A stretch of DNA of 64,000 nucleotides. It comes from Novosphingopyxis baekryungensis DSM 16222 (GTDB lineage: Bacteria > Pseudomonadota > Alphaproteobacteria > Sphingomonadales > Sphingomonadaceae). Below, piece after piece: positions 35,001 to 42,639 of this stretch. The DNA lies in contig NZ_ATUR01000002.1 of assembly GCF_000420305.1 (NCBI RefSeq), positions 682,001-746,000 on the forward strand, given 5' to 3'. How positions within the stretch are numbered: the first letter of the stretch is position 1; every line of letters starts with the position of its first letter. Both the position numbers and the translations under genes were made by a program. The notes under the pieces are model-generated. The model was not told the DNA's origin. It searched no databases and saw only the letters and a list, made by a program, of their open reading frames with translations.

Positions 35001-35252
35001 GGGGAGGGCGCACAGCGCAACTTCATCACGCGGGAGATCGCCAAGCTGCCGATCCAGTTCAACGTCAATGTGCGCGGGCCATTCCTGCAGCTCATCGGCG
35101 CGGTCAAAAGCTATTATGACCCCAGCCTGCTGATCAAGCAGAACCTGCCCAGCCTGATCGAACAGCAGCAGAATTTGAATGAAATCCAGAAGCGGCTGGA
35201 GGAGGATAGCGCTCCGGGCGTTCAGCCAAGGGAAAGCGAGAGCATGCCATGA
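32091..35252 (+). CDS. ydbH: YdbH-family intermembrane bridge protein
   Basis: This 1053-residue AsmA-like protein has one N-terminal membrane helix (about residues 18-36) and a very long beta-rich periplasmic part, expected to form a hydrophobic groove spanning the periplasm. The C-terminal YdbH signature region (about 895-1030: EGGRLVSREGGGTIAYIGDL, YFANLAFDMLKSIRYRDL, KSYYDPS) supports the assignment. In E. coli, YdbH pairs with YnbE to carry phospholipids between membranes alongside TamB and YhdP. The start is a GTG with no clear ribosome binding site and lies 79 nt from the divergent radC. It overlaps ynbE by ATGA. Confidence 0.88.
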   Translation: MEAADEPQPRSRRFRRRHIFYGALFLFVALLLFAWVQRAQIADGFVQDELAKRDVRAAYKIAEIGLKTQRIEDVVIGDPTRPDLTANWVEIDVVPNGLGAKVLRVRADGVRLYGRLTDKGLSFGEIDKFRDPASTAPFSLPDIFATLSDARVRLTTDFGDVGLKLVGQGRLADGFEGQVAAVTDRLTLAGCNAGRSTFFGTLSIKKGQPHIAGPLRNGGVTCDGFAVGGMEHALQLTLSDDLKSWTGDTRFDAARISARDYRVAGMTGSVDFYGNGQRNQFQVDLDANGLGGPEFSAQRAALKGQLRLSQGDQGMRASFNGEPRVTGLRLAGDLVAPVDAAARGLGSTPLQPILRQLATAGRAALRAIDLSATLEAAVGGAGKQYALLKGLRADAASGASARLVDDLRIERTASGWSPRLDGQIRLAGGGLPEAVLDLTPSGNGFAGRLQMADYGTADARLSLPELAFRPVRGGTDLAGRARMTGPLFGGYVTNLDLPVQALIASGGTLALWNSCQSIGFDAFRLSSLSLGADRLRVCPRSGSLLRVGNGPARADARVLSPAVEGRLAGTPISIAANGVDVTLKGFAAQALAVRLGTPESRTLFDAASFTGRFGGQGLSGDMTGGAGRIGNVPLLLSEADGDWTLRQGVFDLAGSLRVDDAAQQNRFEPMRARDVTLRFADNRITASGVLAEPRTGTRVADVDLIHRFGDASGQADFTVRALRFDKDLQPDALTRLALGTVANVDGSISGTGRINWTGDRVTSTGTFTTDGLDLAAPFGPVENLAGTIRFTDLLGLETAPGQILTLGTVSPGLDVFDGVLRYRLLPGQRVQIEGADWPFAGGVIHLDPTILDMAGDAPKLLTFDVTGMDIAVFLQRFGFDNLQATGVFDGTLPMIFDQSGGRIEGGRLVSREGGGTIAYIGDLTYKDLSYFANLAFDMLKSIRYRDLTIGLDGDLGGEMVTQVKFSGLQQGEGAQRNFITREIAKLPIQFNVNVRGPFLQLIGAVKSYYDPSLLIKQNLPSLIEQQQNLNEIQKRLEEDSAPGVQPRESESMP

Positions 35253-35449
35253 ACACTATAAAGGTTTGCGGTCGGTTTGGTGCGGCGCTCCTGTACGGCG
35301 GCCTCTTTTCCCTAGGGGGGTGTGTCAAGGTGGAAGCGCCGACCAAGCCGATCGTGATAGAGCTGAACATCAACATTCAGCAGGAAGTCGTGTACAGGCT
35401 CGATAGTGATGCCCAGGCACTGATCAAAAAAGAAGCGGAGATATTCTGA
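35249..35449 (+). CDS. ynbE: YnbE-family outer-membrane lipoprotein
   Basis: This 66-residue precursor has a lipoprotein signal with lipobox LGGC and lipidated C25; a short mature part (IVIELNINIQQEVVYRL) forms the beta-strand that stacks onto YdbH in the E. coli bridge. Its ATG overlaps the ydbH stop and its TGA overlaps the ydbL start, so all three are translationally linked. Confidence 0.9.
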   Translation: MNTIKVCGRFGAALLYGGLFSLGGCVKVEAPTKPIVIELNINIQQEVVYRLDSDAQALIKKEAEIF

Positions 35450-35829
35450 TGGCAAAGCGCATGATGAAGATGGCCATGGCCGCCGCAGCGCTGACGATGG
35501 TGGCGGGGGCTGCCTATGCCCAGCGTGATCCGGCCTATCAGGAGGCCCGCACGCAGGGGCTGATCGGGGAAAAACCGGATGGCTATCTGGGTTTTGTCGG
35601 TTCGCCTTCTCCGGCCATCCGCGCGCTGGTCGATGATCTCAATATCAAGCGCAAGGCAGCCTATACACGCAGCGCGGCCGGGGCCGGCTCCACAGTGGAG
35701 CAATTTGCCTTCACCACCGGCTGTCGCCTGATTCTCCAGACATCGCCCGGGGAAAAGTATCAGACGCCCGGCGGCCAATGGGCCACCCGCGACAATGGCC
35801 CGCCCACGCGCGATCCACGCTGTCCGTAA
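35449..35829 (+). CDS. ydbL: YdbL-family periplasmic protein (DUF1318)
   Basis: This 126-residue secreted protein has a signal peptide (about residues 1-24, ending AYA) and the DUF1318 region with ARTQGLIGEKPDGYLGFV and VDDLNIKRKAAYTRSA. In E. coli YdbL helps assembly of the YdbH-YnbE complex. A C-terminal ~35 residues with TGCRLILQTSPGEKYQTPGGQW extends the family core. It closes the three-gene unit. Confidence 0.88.
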   Translation: MAKRMMKMAMAAAALTMVAGAAYAQRDPAYQEARTQGLIGEKPDGYLGFVGSPSPAIRALVDDLNIKRKAAYTRSAAGAGSTVEQFAFTTGCRLILQTSPGEKYQTPGGQWATRDNGPPTRDPRCP

Positions 35830-36003
35830 CGGCAGGCGGCAACATATCCCTGGGGGAACGGCGCAGTCGCTCCGTCACCGGGAAAGCTTGCCCGCCAGTC
35901 TGTTGACTTGACCACGCGCCTTTCCTAAACGGGCCGCGCTTTTGCGGGGCGGTTCTCGCCATGTTTAGCCAGATACCGGTTTTTCCGAGTAAGGTACGCT
36001 TCC

Positions 36004-36318
36004 ATGGAAGAGAAACGACCCGCCCGAACCAAGCTTGAAGAGGATGTGCGGATTGATTCGCTGCAACAGCGGATCGATGATGCACAACGCGAAGAGCTTG
36101 GCCGATCGGGGCGGAAAGACGCGCACGGGGTTGATAACAACTATCAGCTCGGCAGCCGCGTTCTTTCCTATCTGGTTGGCGGGATCGGTGGAGGCGGTTT
36201 GATCGGCTGGACTTTGGACCGGCTGATCGGAACGTCGCCTTGGCTGCTGCTTCTGTGCCTGTTTCTGGGTATTGGGGTGGCGTTCAGAAATGTGTACCGG
36301 ATCGCGACGCGCAAATAG
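36004..36318 (+). CDS. atpI: AtpI/AtpZ-type F0 accessory subunit
   Basis: This 104-residue protein has a charged N-terminal ~45 residues and two membrane helices (about 52-75 and 78-97) with GGGLIGWTLDRLIGTSPW, the AtpI/AtpZ pattern. AtpI helps c-ring assembly. It heads the F0 cluster, 69 nt before atpB. Confidence 0.9.
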   Translation: MEEKRPARTKLEEDVRIDSLQQRIDDAQREELGRSGRKDAHGVDNNYQLGSRVLSYLVGGIGGGGLIGWTLDRLIGTSPWLLLLCLFLGIGVAFRNVYRIATRK

Positions 36319-36387
36319 CGGCGGGCGCGATGCGGCAAGTTCGTTTCGCCGGATAGTGCCGGCGTAAAGATCGGATAAGGGTTTCAA

Positions 36388-37185
36388 GTGGCAGAAGCAG
36401 GTACGATCGATCCGATGCACCAGTTCGAGGTGCAGACCATTTTTGATGGCTTCCGTATTGGCGGTCATGAAATTGGTTTCACCAACAGCGCGCTCTGGAT
36501 GATCGTGGCGATGCTGTGTCTTGGTCTGTTCATGCTGGGCGGCATGCGCCGTTCGCTGATTCCCGGCCGTTGGCAGATGATGGTGGAAAGCTTCACCGGC
36601 TTCATTGATGGCATGGTGACCACCAATATCGGCCCAGAAGGCCGCAAATATGCGCCCTATGTGTTCTCGCTGTTCATGTTCATCCTGGTCGCCAATCTTG
36701 TCGGCATGGCGCCGGTCGGCGTGATCGGCCTGCACCCGTTCACGGTGACGAGCCACCTGACGGTCACCGGCATTCTGGCGATCATCAGCTTCTCCATCGT
36801 TCTGCTGGTGGGTTTTGCCAAGCATGGCTTCAAGTTCCTCACCCTGTTCGTGCCGGACGGCACGCCGGTGTGGTTGCTCTGGCTCATTCCGCCGATCGAG
36901 TTCTTTTCCTTCATGGTGCGTCCGTTCAGCCTCGCGCTGCGGCTCTTCGTCGCCATGACCGCCGGGCATATCCTTTTGAAGGTGCTGGCCGGCTTCATTA
37001 TCAACAGCACCAATGCCGGTGTGGGCTACGGCCTCCTCGTCGGCATCCCCAGCTTCACGCTGATGCTCGGCATCACCGCGCTGGAGCTGCTGGTGGCCGG
37101 CGTGCAGGCTTATGTCTTCGCGCTGTTGACCTCGCTTTACATCAACGATGCGGTGCACCTGCACTCGCATGAAACCATCGGCTGA
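36388..37185 (+). CDS. atpB: ATP synthase F0 subunit a
   Basis: Subunit a forms the proton half-channels against the c-ring. The 265-residue protein has five to six membrane helices and the essential arginine R185 in PFSLALRLFVAMTAGH. The start is a GTG at 36388 (AAGGG about 10 nt upstream); family proteins start at this point. The gene order atpI-atpB-atpE-atpG-atpF is the alphaproteobacterial F0 arrangement, separate from F1. Confidence 0.96.
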   Translation: MAEAGTIDPMHQFEVQTIFDGFRIGGHEIGFTNSALWMIVAMLCLGLFMLGGMRRSLIPGRWQMMVESFTGFIDGMVTTNIGPEGRKYAPYVFSLFMFILVANLVGMAPVGVIGLHPFTVTSHLTVTGILAIISFSIVLLVGFAKHGFKFLTLFVPDGTPVWLLWLIPPIEFFSFMVRPFSLALRLFVAMTAGHILLKVLAGFIINSTNAGVGYGLLVGIPSFTLMLGITALELLVAGVQAYVFALLTSLYINDAVHLHSHETIG

Positions 37186-37211
37186 GCGCCGTAAATCTAG
37201 GGAGTTTTATC

Positions 37212-37439
37212 ATGGATCCAGAAGCAGCAAAATTGATCGGTGCCGGCCTTGCAGCCATCGGTGCAGGCCTCGCCTCGCTCGGTGTGGGCAATGTGTTCGC
37301 CAAGTTCCTTGAAGGCGCGCTGCGCAATCCGGGAGCGGCCGATCAGGAACAGGGCCGTCTGTTCATCGGCTTCGCAGCTGCCGAGCTTCTCGGCCTGCTG
37401 TCGTTCGTTATTGCCATCATTCTCATCTTCGTTGCTTGA
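37212..37439 (+). CDS. atpE: ATP synthase F0 subunit c
   Basis: This 75-residue hairpin of two membrane helices forms the proton-driven rotor ring. The polar loop RNP (38-40) and the proton-carrying glutamate E58 (FAAAELLG) are present, as expected for a proton-coupled enzyme. Confidence 0.97.
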   Translation: MDPEAAKLIGAGLAAIGAGLASLGVGNVFAKFLEGALRNPGAADQEQGRLFIGFAAAELLGLLSFVIAIILIFVA

Positions 37440-37499
37440 GATAGATCAGGCGGGAATGGCCATGGTGCCGTTCCCGCCCGGTTCTGACCGGAGCATGTC

Positions 37500-37997
37500 A
37501 TGCCTCAGATAGCCCAGGTTGCCGCAACCTACGCATCGCAGCTGTTCTGGCTGCTGCTGGTGTTCGGGACGATTTTCGTCGTCATCGGCCTCGGTATGTA
37601 TCCAAAGATCCAGGGCACGGTCATCGCCCGCGATCGCAAGATCGAGGACGATCTGGCCGAAGCCCGCCATGCCAATGAGGCGGCGGACCGGCTGGAAGAA
37701 GATTATCGCAAGAAGCTGAACGACGAGCATGCCGCTGCGCATATCACCGTCGAAAAGGCCCGTAACGATGCCGCCCGGGAGACCGAGCGCAAGCTTGCGA
37801 TTGCGAATGAAGAAAATGAGGCGCTGCTGGCTTCGGCCATGGCCGATCTGGCCCAGCGCCGGAAGGCCGCGCGTCAGGAAATCGAGCAGGTCGCGGCCGA
37901 AGCGGCCCGCGATCTCGTTGCCAAGGTATCGGGCGTTCAGGCCGATCCGGCCGAGGCGGCCCGCGAAGTAAAGGAGGTCATGCATGGCGCAGACTGA
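37500..37997 (+). CDS. atpG: ATP synthase F0 subunit b'
   Basis: This 165-residue subunit has one N-terminal membrane helix (about 13-33) and a long amphipathic helix forming half of the peripheral stalk. Two b-type genes in tandem mark a heterodimeric b/b' stalk, normal for photosynthetic and related alphaproteobacteria. It overlaps the following b gene by 14 nt. Confidence 0.92.
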   Translation: MPQIAQVAATYASQLFWLLLVFGTIFVVIGLGMYPKIQGTVIARDRKIEDDLAEARHANEAADRLEEDYRKKLNDEHAAAHITVEKARNDAARETERKLAIANEENEALLASAMADLAQRRKAARQEIEQVAAEAARDLVAKVSGVQADPAEAAREVKEVMHGAD

Positions 37998-38643
37998 CGC
38001 AGTTTCCGGCACGGTGGTGACCGGTGATAATGGCGCTGTCGTGACCCAGGAAGCCCCCGTCAGCGGCGGTAGCCCGCTCAATGACGAAGGCATGCCGCAG
38101 ACCGGGATCGAGGCCATCGAGGCTGGCCATACCGTGGTGCATGACGAGCCAAGCGCGCTCGGCATGACGGCCACGGCATGGGTTTCGGTGGCGATGCTGG
38201 TGCTGATCGCGGTGGTCCTTTGGAAAAAGGTGCCGGCAGCGATCGGCAAGTCGCTCGATGGACGGATCGAGGCCATCCGGCACCAGCTGGCCGAAGCGTC
38301 CGAATTGCGCGCCGAGGCCGAAGCGCTGCGCACGCAATATGAAAAGCGCCTGGCCGATGCCCAGCAGGAAGCCGCCGACATCCGCGAGCAGGCCGAGAGC
38401 CAGGCCGCGGCCATGGTGGCCAAGGCGCAGGAAGACAGCGCCGCGCTGATCCGTCGCCGCAAGCGGATTGCCGAGGATCAGATTTCGGTCGCCGAACGCG
38501 CTGCCATCGCCGATCTGCGGGAAACCGCCGCCACCGCCGCTGCGGAGGCTGCGCGCCGCCTGATCGCCGAAAAGCATGACGCCAGTGCCGACAAGGCGAT
38601 GGTGGATCGCACGATCCAGCAGCTCGGCACCAGCCTGCACTGA
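37984..38643 (+). CDS. atpF: ATP synthase F0 subunit b with extended N-terminus
   Basis: This 219-residue subunit has its membrane helix at about 62-80 and the coiled stalk helix after it (EAIRHQLAEASELRAEAEALR). The preceding ~60 residues, rich in Gly, Val, Thr and Glu, are longer than in most b subunits. An ATG overlapping the b' gene has an AAGGAGG site (37970-37976), which supports this start over internal ones. The extension would face the periplasmic side if the helix is oriented normally. Confidence 0.92.
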   Translation: MAQTDAVSGTVVTGDNGAVVTQEAPVSGGSPLNDEGMPQTGIEAIEAGHTVVHDEPSALGMTATAWVSVAMLVLIAVVLWKKVPAAIGKSLDGRIEAIRHQLAEASELRAEAEALRTQYEKRLADAQQEAADIREQAESQAAAMVAKAQEDSAALIRRRKRIAEDQISVAERAAIADLRETAATAAAEAARRLIAEKHDASADKAMVDRTIQQLGTSLH

Positions 38644-38669
38644 CAATCCACGCATAATTGAACGCATGG

Positions 38670-38702
38670 GCGGCGCGCTCCCTTCCACAGGGGGCGCGCC
38701 GC
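38670..38702. other. GC-rich stem-loop between atpF and uvrC
   Basis: GGCGCGCTCCC (38672-38682) and GGGGGCGCGCC (38690-38700) pair almost perfectly across a 7-nt loop, with no T run after it. It may be a factor-dependent terminator or transcript stabiliser at the end of the ATP synthase operon. Confidence 0.5.
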
Positions 38703-38717
38703 GCCTATGTTCGGGCC

Positions 38718-40670
38718 ATGCCGCCATCTGACGACAAAGCCGGTCGCCCGGATCAACCGAACGCGCCGAGCCGGTTCAACGAAGAAAAGTCCGCTTACAC
38801 CGTGCGCGGGTCCGACAAGCCGGACCTGGAGGCGGGGGTGGCCGCGATCCGCAATGTCTGGAAAACATTGCCGCAGCGGCCCGGCGTCTATCGCATGCAC
38901 GATAGCGGGGGTGAGGTGCTGTATGTCGGTAAGGCGCGCAGCCTGAAATCGCGCGTGGTGAACTATACCCAGTGGCAGCAATTGCCCGCACGGCTGCAGC
39001 GGATGGTTTCGCAGACCCGGACGATGACGATCGTGACGACGGAGAGCGAGGCCGAGGCGCTGTTGCTCGAAGCGCAGCTGATCAAACGCTATCGCCCGCC
39101 CTACAATGTGTTGCTGCGCGACGACAAAAGCTTTCCCTACATCCTGCTGCGGCAGGACCACGCCTTTCCGCGGATCCAGAAGCATCGCGGCGCGCGGCGG
39201 GCGAAGGGCAAATATTTCGGGCCGTTCGCCAGCGCCGGATCGGTCGGGCGGACGTTGAACGCGCTGCAGAAGATGTTCCTGCTGCGCAGTTGCACGGACA
39301 GCTTTTTCAACAACCGCTCGCGCCCCTGCCTGCTCTATCAGATCAACCGCTGTTCGGCGCCTTGCGTGGGCCGGATATCGGCGGAGGATTATGCGGAGCT
39401 GGTCGGAGACGCGGAGAATTTTCTCAACGGCAAGTCCACCGGGGTGCAGGAAAAGCTGGGCAAGCAGATGGAGCAGGCGGCGACCGATCTCGATTTCGAG
39501 ATGGCGGCGCTGTACCGGGACCGGTTGAAGGCGCTCACCTTCATTCAGGGCAGCCAGGCGATCAGCGCGCAGGGCCTGTCCGATGCCGATATCTTTGCGC
39601 TGGCCAGCAAGGGCGGGCAGGTCTGCATCCAGGCCTTTTTCATTCGCGCGGGCCAGAATTGGGGGCATCGCAGCTTCTTCCCCAGCCATGTGAAGGATGT
39701 GCCGGAAGAGGAGGTGCTGGCCAGCTTTCTGGCGCAATTCTATGAGGAAGTTCCTCCGGCGCGCTTGCTGCTGCTCGACCGCGAACTGGCGGAGCCGGAT
39801 CTGTTCTGCGACGCGCTGTCCGAACGCGCTGGCGGCAAGGTATCGATCAGCGTCCCGCAGCGCGGCGACCGGCGCAAGATGATGGTGCAGGCCGAACGCA
39901 ACGCGGTGGAAGCGCTCGACCGCAAGCTGGCCGAGGGCGCCAGCCAGACGCGTCTTCTGGCCGAGGTGGCCGATCTGTTTGATCTGGAAGGCCCGCCGGA
40001 CCGGATCGAGGTTTATGACAACAGCCATATCCAGGGCACCAATGCGATCGGCGCGATGGTCGTCGCCGGGCCCGAGGGTTTCCGCAAAAATGCCTATCGC
40101 AAGTTCAACATCAAGCGCCCCGAAACCGCGCCGGGCGATGACTTTGCGATGATGCGCGAGGTGCTGGAACGCCGCTTCGCCCGCGCGCAGAAGGAAGATC
40201 CGGACCGCACCAAGGGCGATTGGCCCGATCTGGTTCTGATCGATGGCGGCAAGGGCCAGGTTTCCGCCTCGATGGACGCGCTGGAGGAGCTGGGGATCGA
40301 GGATGTCGCGCTGGTCGGCGTGGCCAAGGGGCCGCATCATGGCCGCGACGGGCGTGAGATTTTCCACATGCCCGACGGGCGCGAGCTGACGCTGGCCCCC
40401 AATGCGCCGGCGATGTTCTATCTGCAGCGTCTGCGCGATGAGGCTCATCGCTTCGCTATCGGCGCGCACCGTCAGAAACGCGCCAAGGCCATGGGCAGCA
40501 GCCCGCTGGACGAGGTGCCCGGCATCGGCCCCGCCCGCAAACGCGCGCTCCTCATGCATTTCGGCACCGCCCGCGCGGTCAAAAGCGCCAGCCTGGACGA
40601 TCTGAAACGCGCGCCGGGCGTGAACGACAGCGTGGCGCAGACGGTGTACGACTTCTTCCATGTGCGTTGA
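38718..40670 (+). CDS. uvrC: UvrABC nuclease subunit C
   Basis: UvrC makes both incisions in nucleotide excision repair. The 650-residue protein has the N-terminal GIY-YIG nuclease (RPGVYRMHDSGGEVLYVGKA), a Cys-bearing region (CSAPCVGR), the UVR motif (EKLGKQMEQAATDLDFEMAALYRDRL) binding UvrB, the RNase H-like endonuclease domain (DRIEVYDNSHIQG, LVLIDGGKGQVS) and C-terminal helix-hairpin-helices (LDEVPGIGPARKRALL). The ATG at 38718 is chosen; an earlier start would run back through the stem-loop. Length is normal. Confidence 0.96.
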   Translation: MPPSDDKAGRPDQPNAPSRFNEEKSAYTVRGSDKPDLEAGVAAIRNVWKTLPQRPGVYRMHDSGGEVLYVGKARSLKSRVVNYTQWQQLPARLQRMVSQTRTMTIVTTESEAEALLLEAQLIKRYRPPYNVLLRDDKSFPYILLRQDHAFPRIQKHRGARRAKGKYFGPFASAGSVGRTLNALQKMFLLRSCTDSFFNNRSRPCLLYQINRCSAPCVGRISAEDYAELVGDAENFLNGKSTGVQEKLGKQMEQAATDLDFEMAALYRDRLKALTFIQGSQAISAQGLSDADIFALASKGGQVCIQAFFIRAGQNWGHRSFFPSHVKDVPEEEVLASFLAQFYEEVPPARLLLLDRELAEPDLFCDALSERAGGKVSISVPQRGDRRKMMVQAERNAVEALDRKLAEGASQTRLLAEVADLFDLEGPPDRIEVYDNSHIQGTNAIGAMVVAGPEGFRKNAYRKFNIKRPETAPGDDFAMMREVLERRFARAQKEDPDRTKGDWPDLVLIDGGKGQVSASMDALEELGIEDVALVGVAKGPHHGRDGREIFHMPDGRELTLAPNAPAMFYLQRLRDEAHRFAIGAHRQKRAKAMGSSPLDEVPGIGPARKRALLMHFGTARAVKSASLDDLKRAPGVNDSVAQTVYDFFHVR

Positions 40671-40690
40671 GCGCGTTCGTCAATCAGCGG

Positions 40691-40732
40691 ATTGCCGTTC
40701 CGGCGAAGGCCGCAATGACGGCGGTTTGTAGA
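40691..40732. repeat. Short extragenic palindrome
   Basis: The uvrC-recO gap holds ATTGCCGTTCCGG / CGGCGAAGGCCGCAATGACGGC, an imperfect palindrome of the kind scattered through sphingomonad intergenic regions. No other copy is recognised in the window. Confidence 0.35.
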
Positions 40733-40739
40733 TAGCCGC

Positions 40740-41486
40740 ATGCCGCAGCTTTCCACCCAGGGCATCGTCTGCTCGGTCCGCCATCATGGCGAACATGGCG
40801 CGATCGTGCGGCTCTTCACGCCGGATGACGGGCTGGTGGCGGGCTATGTTCGCGGCGGGCGATCGCGCCGGATTCGACCGATCCTGATCCCGTCGAATCT
40901 GGTGGCGGCGGAATTCCGGGCGCGCACGGCGGACCATCTGGCCGGGCTGACGGTGGAGCTGGTCACCAGCCGCGCCCCGTGGATCGGCGAACCGCTGGCC
41001 TCCGCCGCACTGGACTGGGCGACGACTCTCACGGCGGCGACGCTGCCCGAGGAGAACGCCTATCCGCGGCTCTATTCGGCCTTGTCCGCGCTGCTGGATG
41101 CGATCTGTCATGCCCCGTCGGCACGCGGATGGGCCACGGCCATGGTGCGGTTCGAGCTTCTGCTGCTGGCGGAACTCGGCTTCGGGCTCGATCTCAGTTG
41201 CTGCGCGGCGACGGGCCAGCTGGACGATCTGGCCTATGTCAGCCCGCGCAGTGCGCGCGCCGTCTCACGCGGGGCGGGGCAGGGATACAAGGCCAGGCTG
41301 CTGCCCCTGCCGCCCTTCCTGCTGCCATCCACGGACGCGCAGCGCCGCCCTGAATGGCCGGATATCGTGGCCGGCTTTGCCCTCACCGGATATTATCTGG
41401 AACGCAGCCTCCTGGCCGATCGGCGCGGCGACGTCATGAGCGGGCGCACGCAAATGATCGCGCGCCTGCAACGGATGCTTGAATGA
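40740..41486 (+). CDS. recO: DNA repair protein RecO
   Basis: RecO loads RecA on single-stranded DNA with RecR. The 248-residue protein starts with the OB-fold region ([46 protein letters not shown]) followed by the helical C-terminal half. It has the [18 protein letters not shown] motif of RecO, though without the full four-cysteine zinc finger. It is 69 nt after uvrC. Confidence 0.93.
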   Translation: MPQLSTQGIVCSVRHHGEHGAIVRLFTPDDGLVAGYVRGGRSRRIRPILIPSNLVAAEFRARTADHLAGLTVELVTSRAPWIGEPLASAALDWATTLTAATLPEENAYPRLYSALSALLDAICHAPSARGWATAMVRFELLLLAELGFGLDLSCCAATGQLDDLAYVSPRSARAVSRGAGQGYKARLLPLPPFLLPSTDAQRRPEWPDIVAGFALTGYYLERSLLADRRGDVMSGRTQMIARLQRMLE

Positions 41487-41514
41487 GGCGTGGCCGCAGG
41501 GCAGGGAAGCGCGC

Positions 41515-42636
41515 ATGAAATCAGGCGATCATTCCGAAGAGCACCCCATCGAGCTGGCGGTGGTGCTGCCCACCTTCAACGAATCGTCCAATGTGGACCG
41601 CGTCATCGCGACGCTGGACCGCGTGCTCGCCGGCATCTCCTGGGAAGCGGTGTTCGTCGATGACAACAGCCCCGATCACACCGCGCAGATGCTGCGGGAC
41701 CGGGCGCGCGAAGACCGCCGGATCCGCGTGATCGAACGACTCGGGCGGCGCGGGCTCAGCTCCGCCTGTATCGAAGGCATGATGGCCACCGGCGCGCCGC
41801 TGGTGGCGGTGATGGACGCCGATCTGCAGCATGATGCCAATCTTCTGCCCAAGATGGTCGCCGCGCTGAATGGCGATGCGAATCTCGATATCGTCGTCGG
41901 CTCGCGCTTCGTGGAGGGCGGCGGCACGGGCGACTGGGATGAGGCGCGCCTGCGCAAATCGCAGTTCGCCACGCGGCTCGGCACCAAATTGCTGAACCTC
42001 ACGCTGAGCGACCCGATGAGCGGCTTTTTCATGATGCGGTCCGACCGGTTCCGCCGGATTGCGCCCAAGCTGTCCGGCATCGGCTTCAAGATCCTGCTCG
42101 ACATCGTCACCGTGGCGCGCGAGCCGATGACGATTGCCGAACTGCCCTACACCTTTTCGGTGCGCGAGGAGGGGGAGAGCAAGCTGGACCGGGTGGTGGC
42201 GTTCGAATATCTCGTCGCGCTGTACGACCGTATGTTCGGGCGCATCCTGCCCGTTCGATTCGCCCTGTTCGCCACCATCGGCGTGCTCGGCATTGCGGTG
42301 CATTTCGCGATTCTGACGAGCCTGTTCGAGGGGCTGCAAACGAGTTTCCTTGCCGCGCAGGCCGCCGCGACCATTGCCGCGATGACCTTCAACTTCTTCC
42401 TGAACAATGCGCTGACCTATCGCGACAAGCGGCTGTCCGGTTTCACCCCGATGCTGCGCGGATGGATCAGCTTTTGCCTCTTCTGTAGCGTCGGCGCGAT
42501 TGCCAATGTCGGCATTGCGGCATTTTTGTACGACGTGTCCGGCGTGGTCTGGACGCTGTCTGCCATTGCCGGAATCCTGGTCGGCGCGGTGTGGAATTTT
42601 GCGCTGAGCAGCCGGTTCGTCTGGGGCCGCTACTAG
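41515..42636 (+). CDS. Polyprenyl-phosphate glycosyltransferase (GT2) fused to a GtrA domain
   Basis: This 373-residue protein has a GT2 domain (about 12-235) with VVLPTFNESSN, FVDDNSPD and VMDADLQHD (metal-binding DxD region), followed by four membrane helices of a GtrA domain (about 245-370). Such DPM1-like enzymes transfer a sugar to polyprenyl phosphate and the GtrA part may flip the product. An AGGGAA site precedes the ATG at 41515. It is convergent with the membrane glycosyltransferase gene 3 nt away, which could use its lipid-linked sugar. Confidence 0.88.
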   Translation: MKSGDHSEEHPIELAVVLPTFNESSNVDRVIATLDRVLAGISWEAVFVDDNSPDHTAQMLRDRAREDRRIRVIERLGRRGLSSACIEGMMATGAPLVAVMDADLQHDANLLPKMVAALNGDANLDIVVGSRFVEGGGTGDWDEARLRKSQFATRLGTKLLNLTLSDPMSGFFMMRSDRFRRIAPKLSGIGFKILLDIVTVAREPMTIAELPYTFSVREEGESKLDRVVAFEYLVALYDRMFGRILPVRFALFATIGVLGIAVHFAILTSLFEGLQTSFLAAQAAATIAAMTFNFFLNNALTYRDKRLSGFTPMLRGWISFCLFCSVGAIANVGIAAFLYDVSGVVWTLSAIAGILVGAVWNFALSSRFVWGRY

Positions 42637-42639
42637 GCC

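Noticed and set aside
38478-40661. A 727-codon minus-strand frame opposite uvrC
   Set aside because: Same pattern of composition-driven antisense frame. UvrC motifs on the plus strand are complete.
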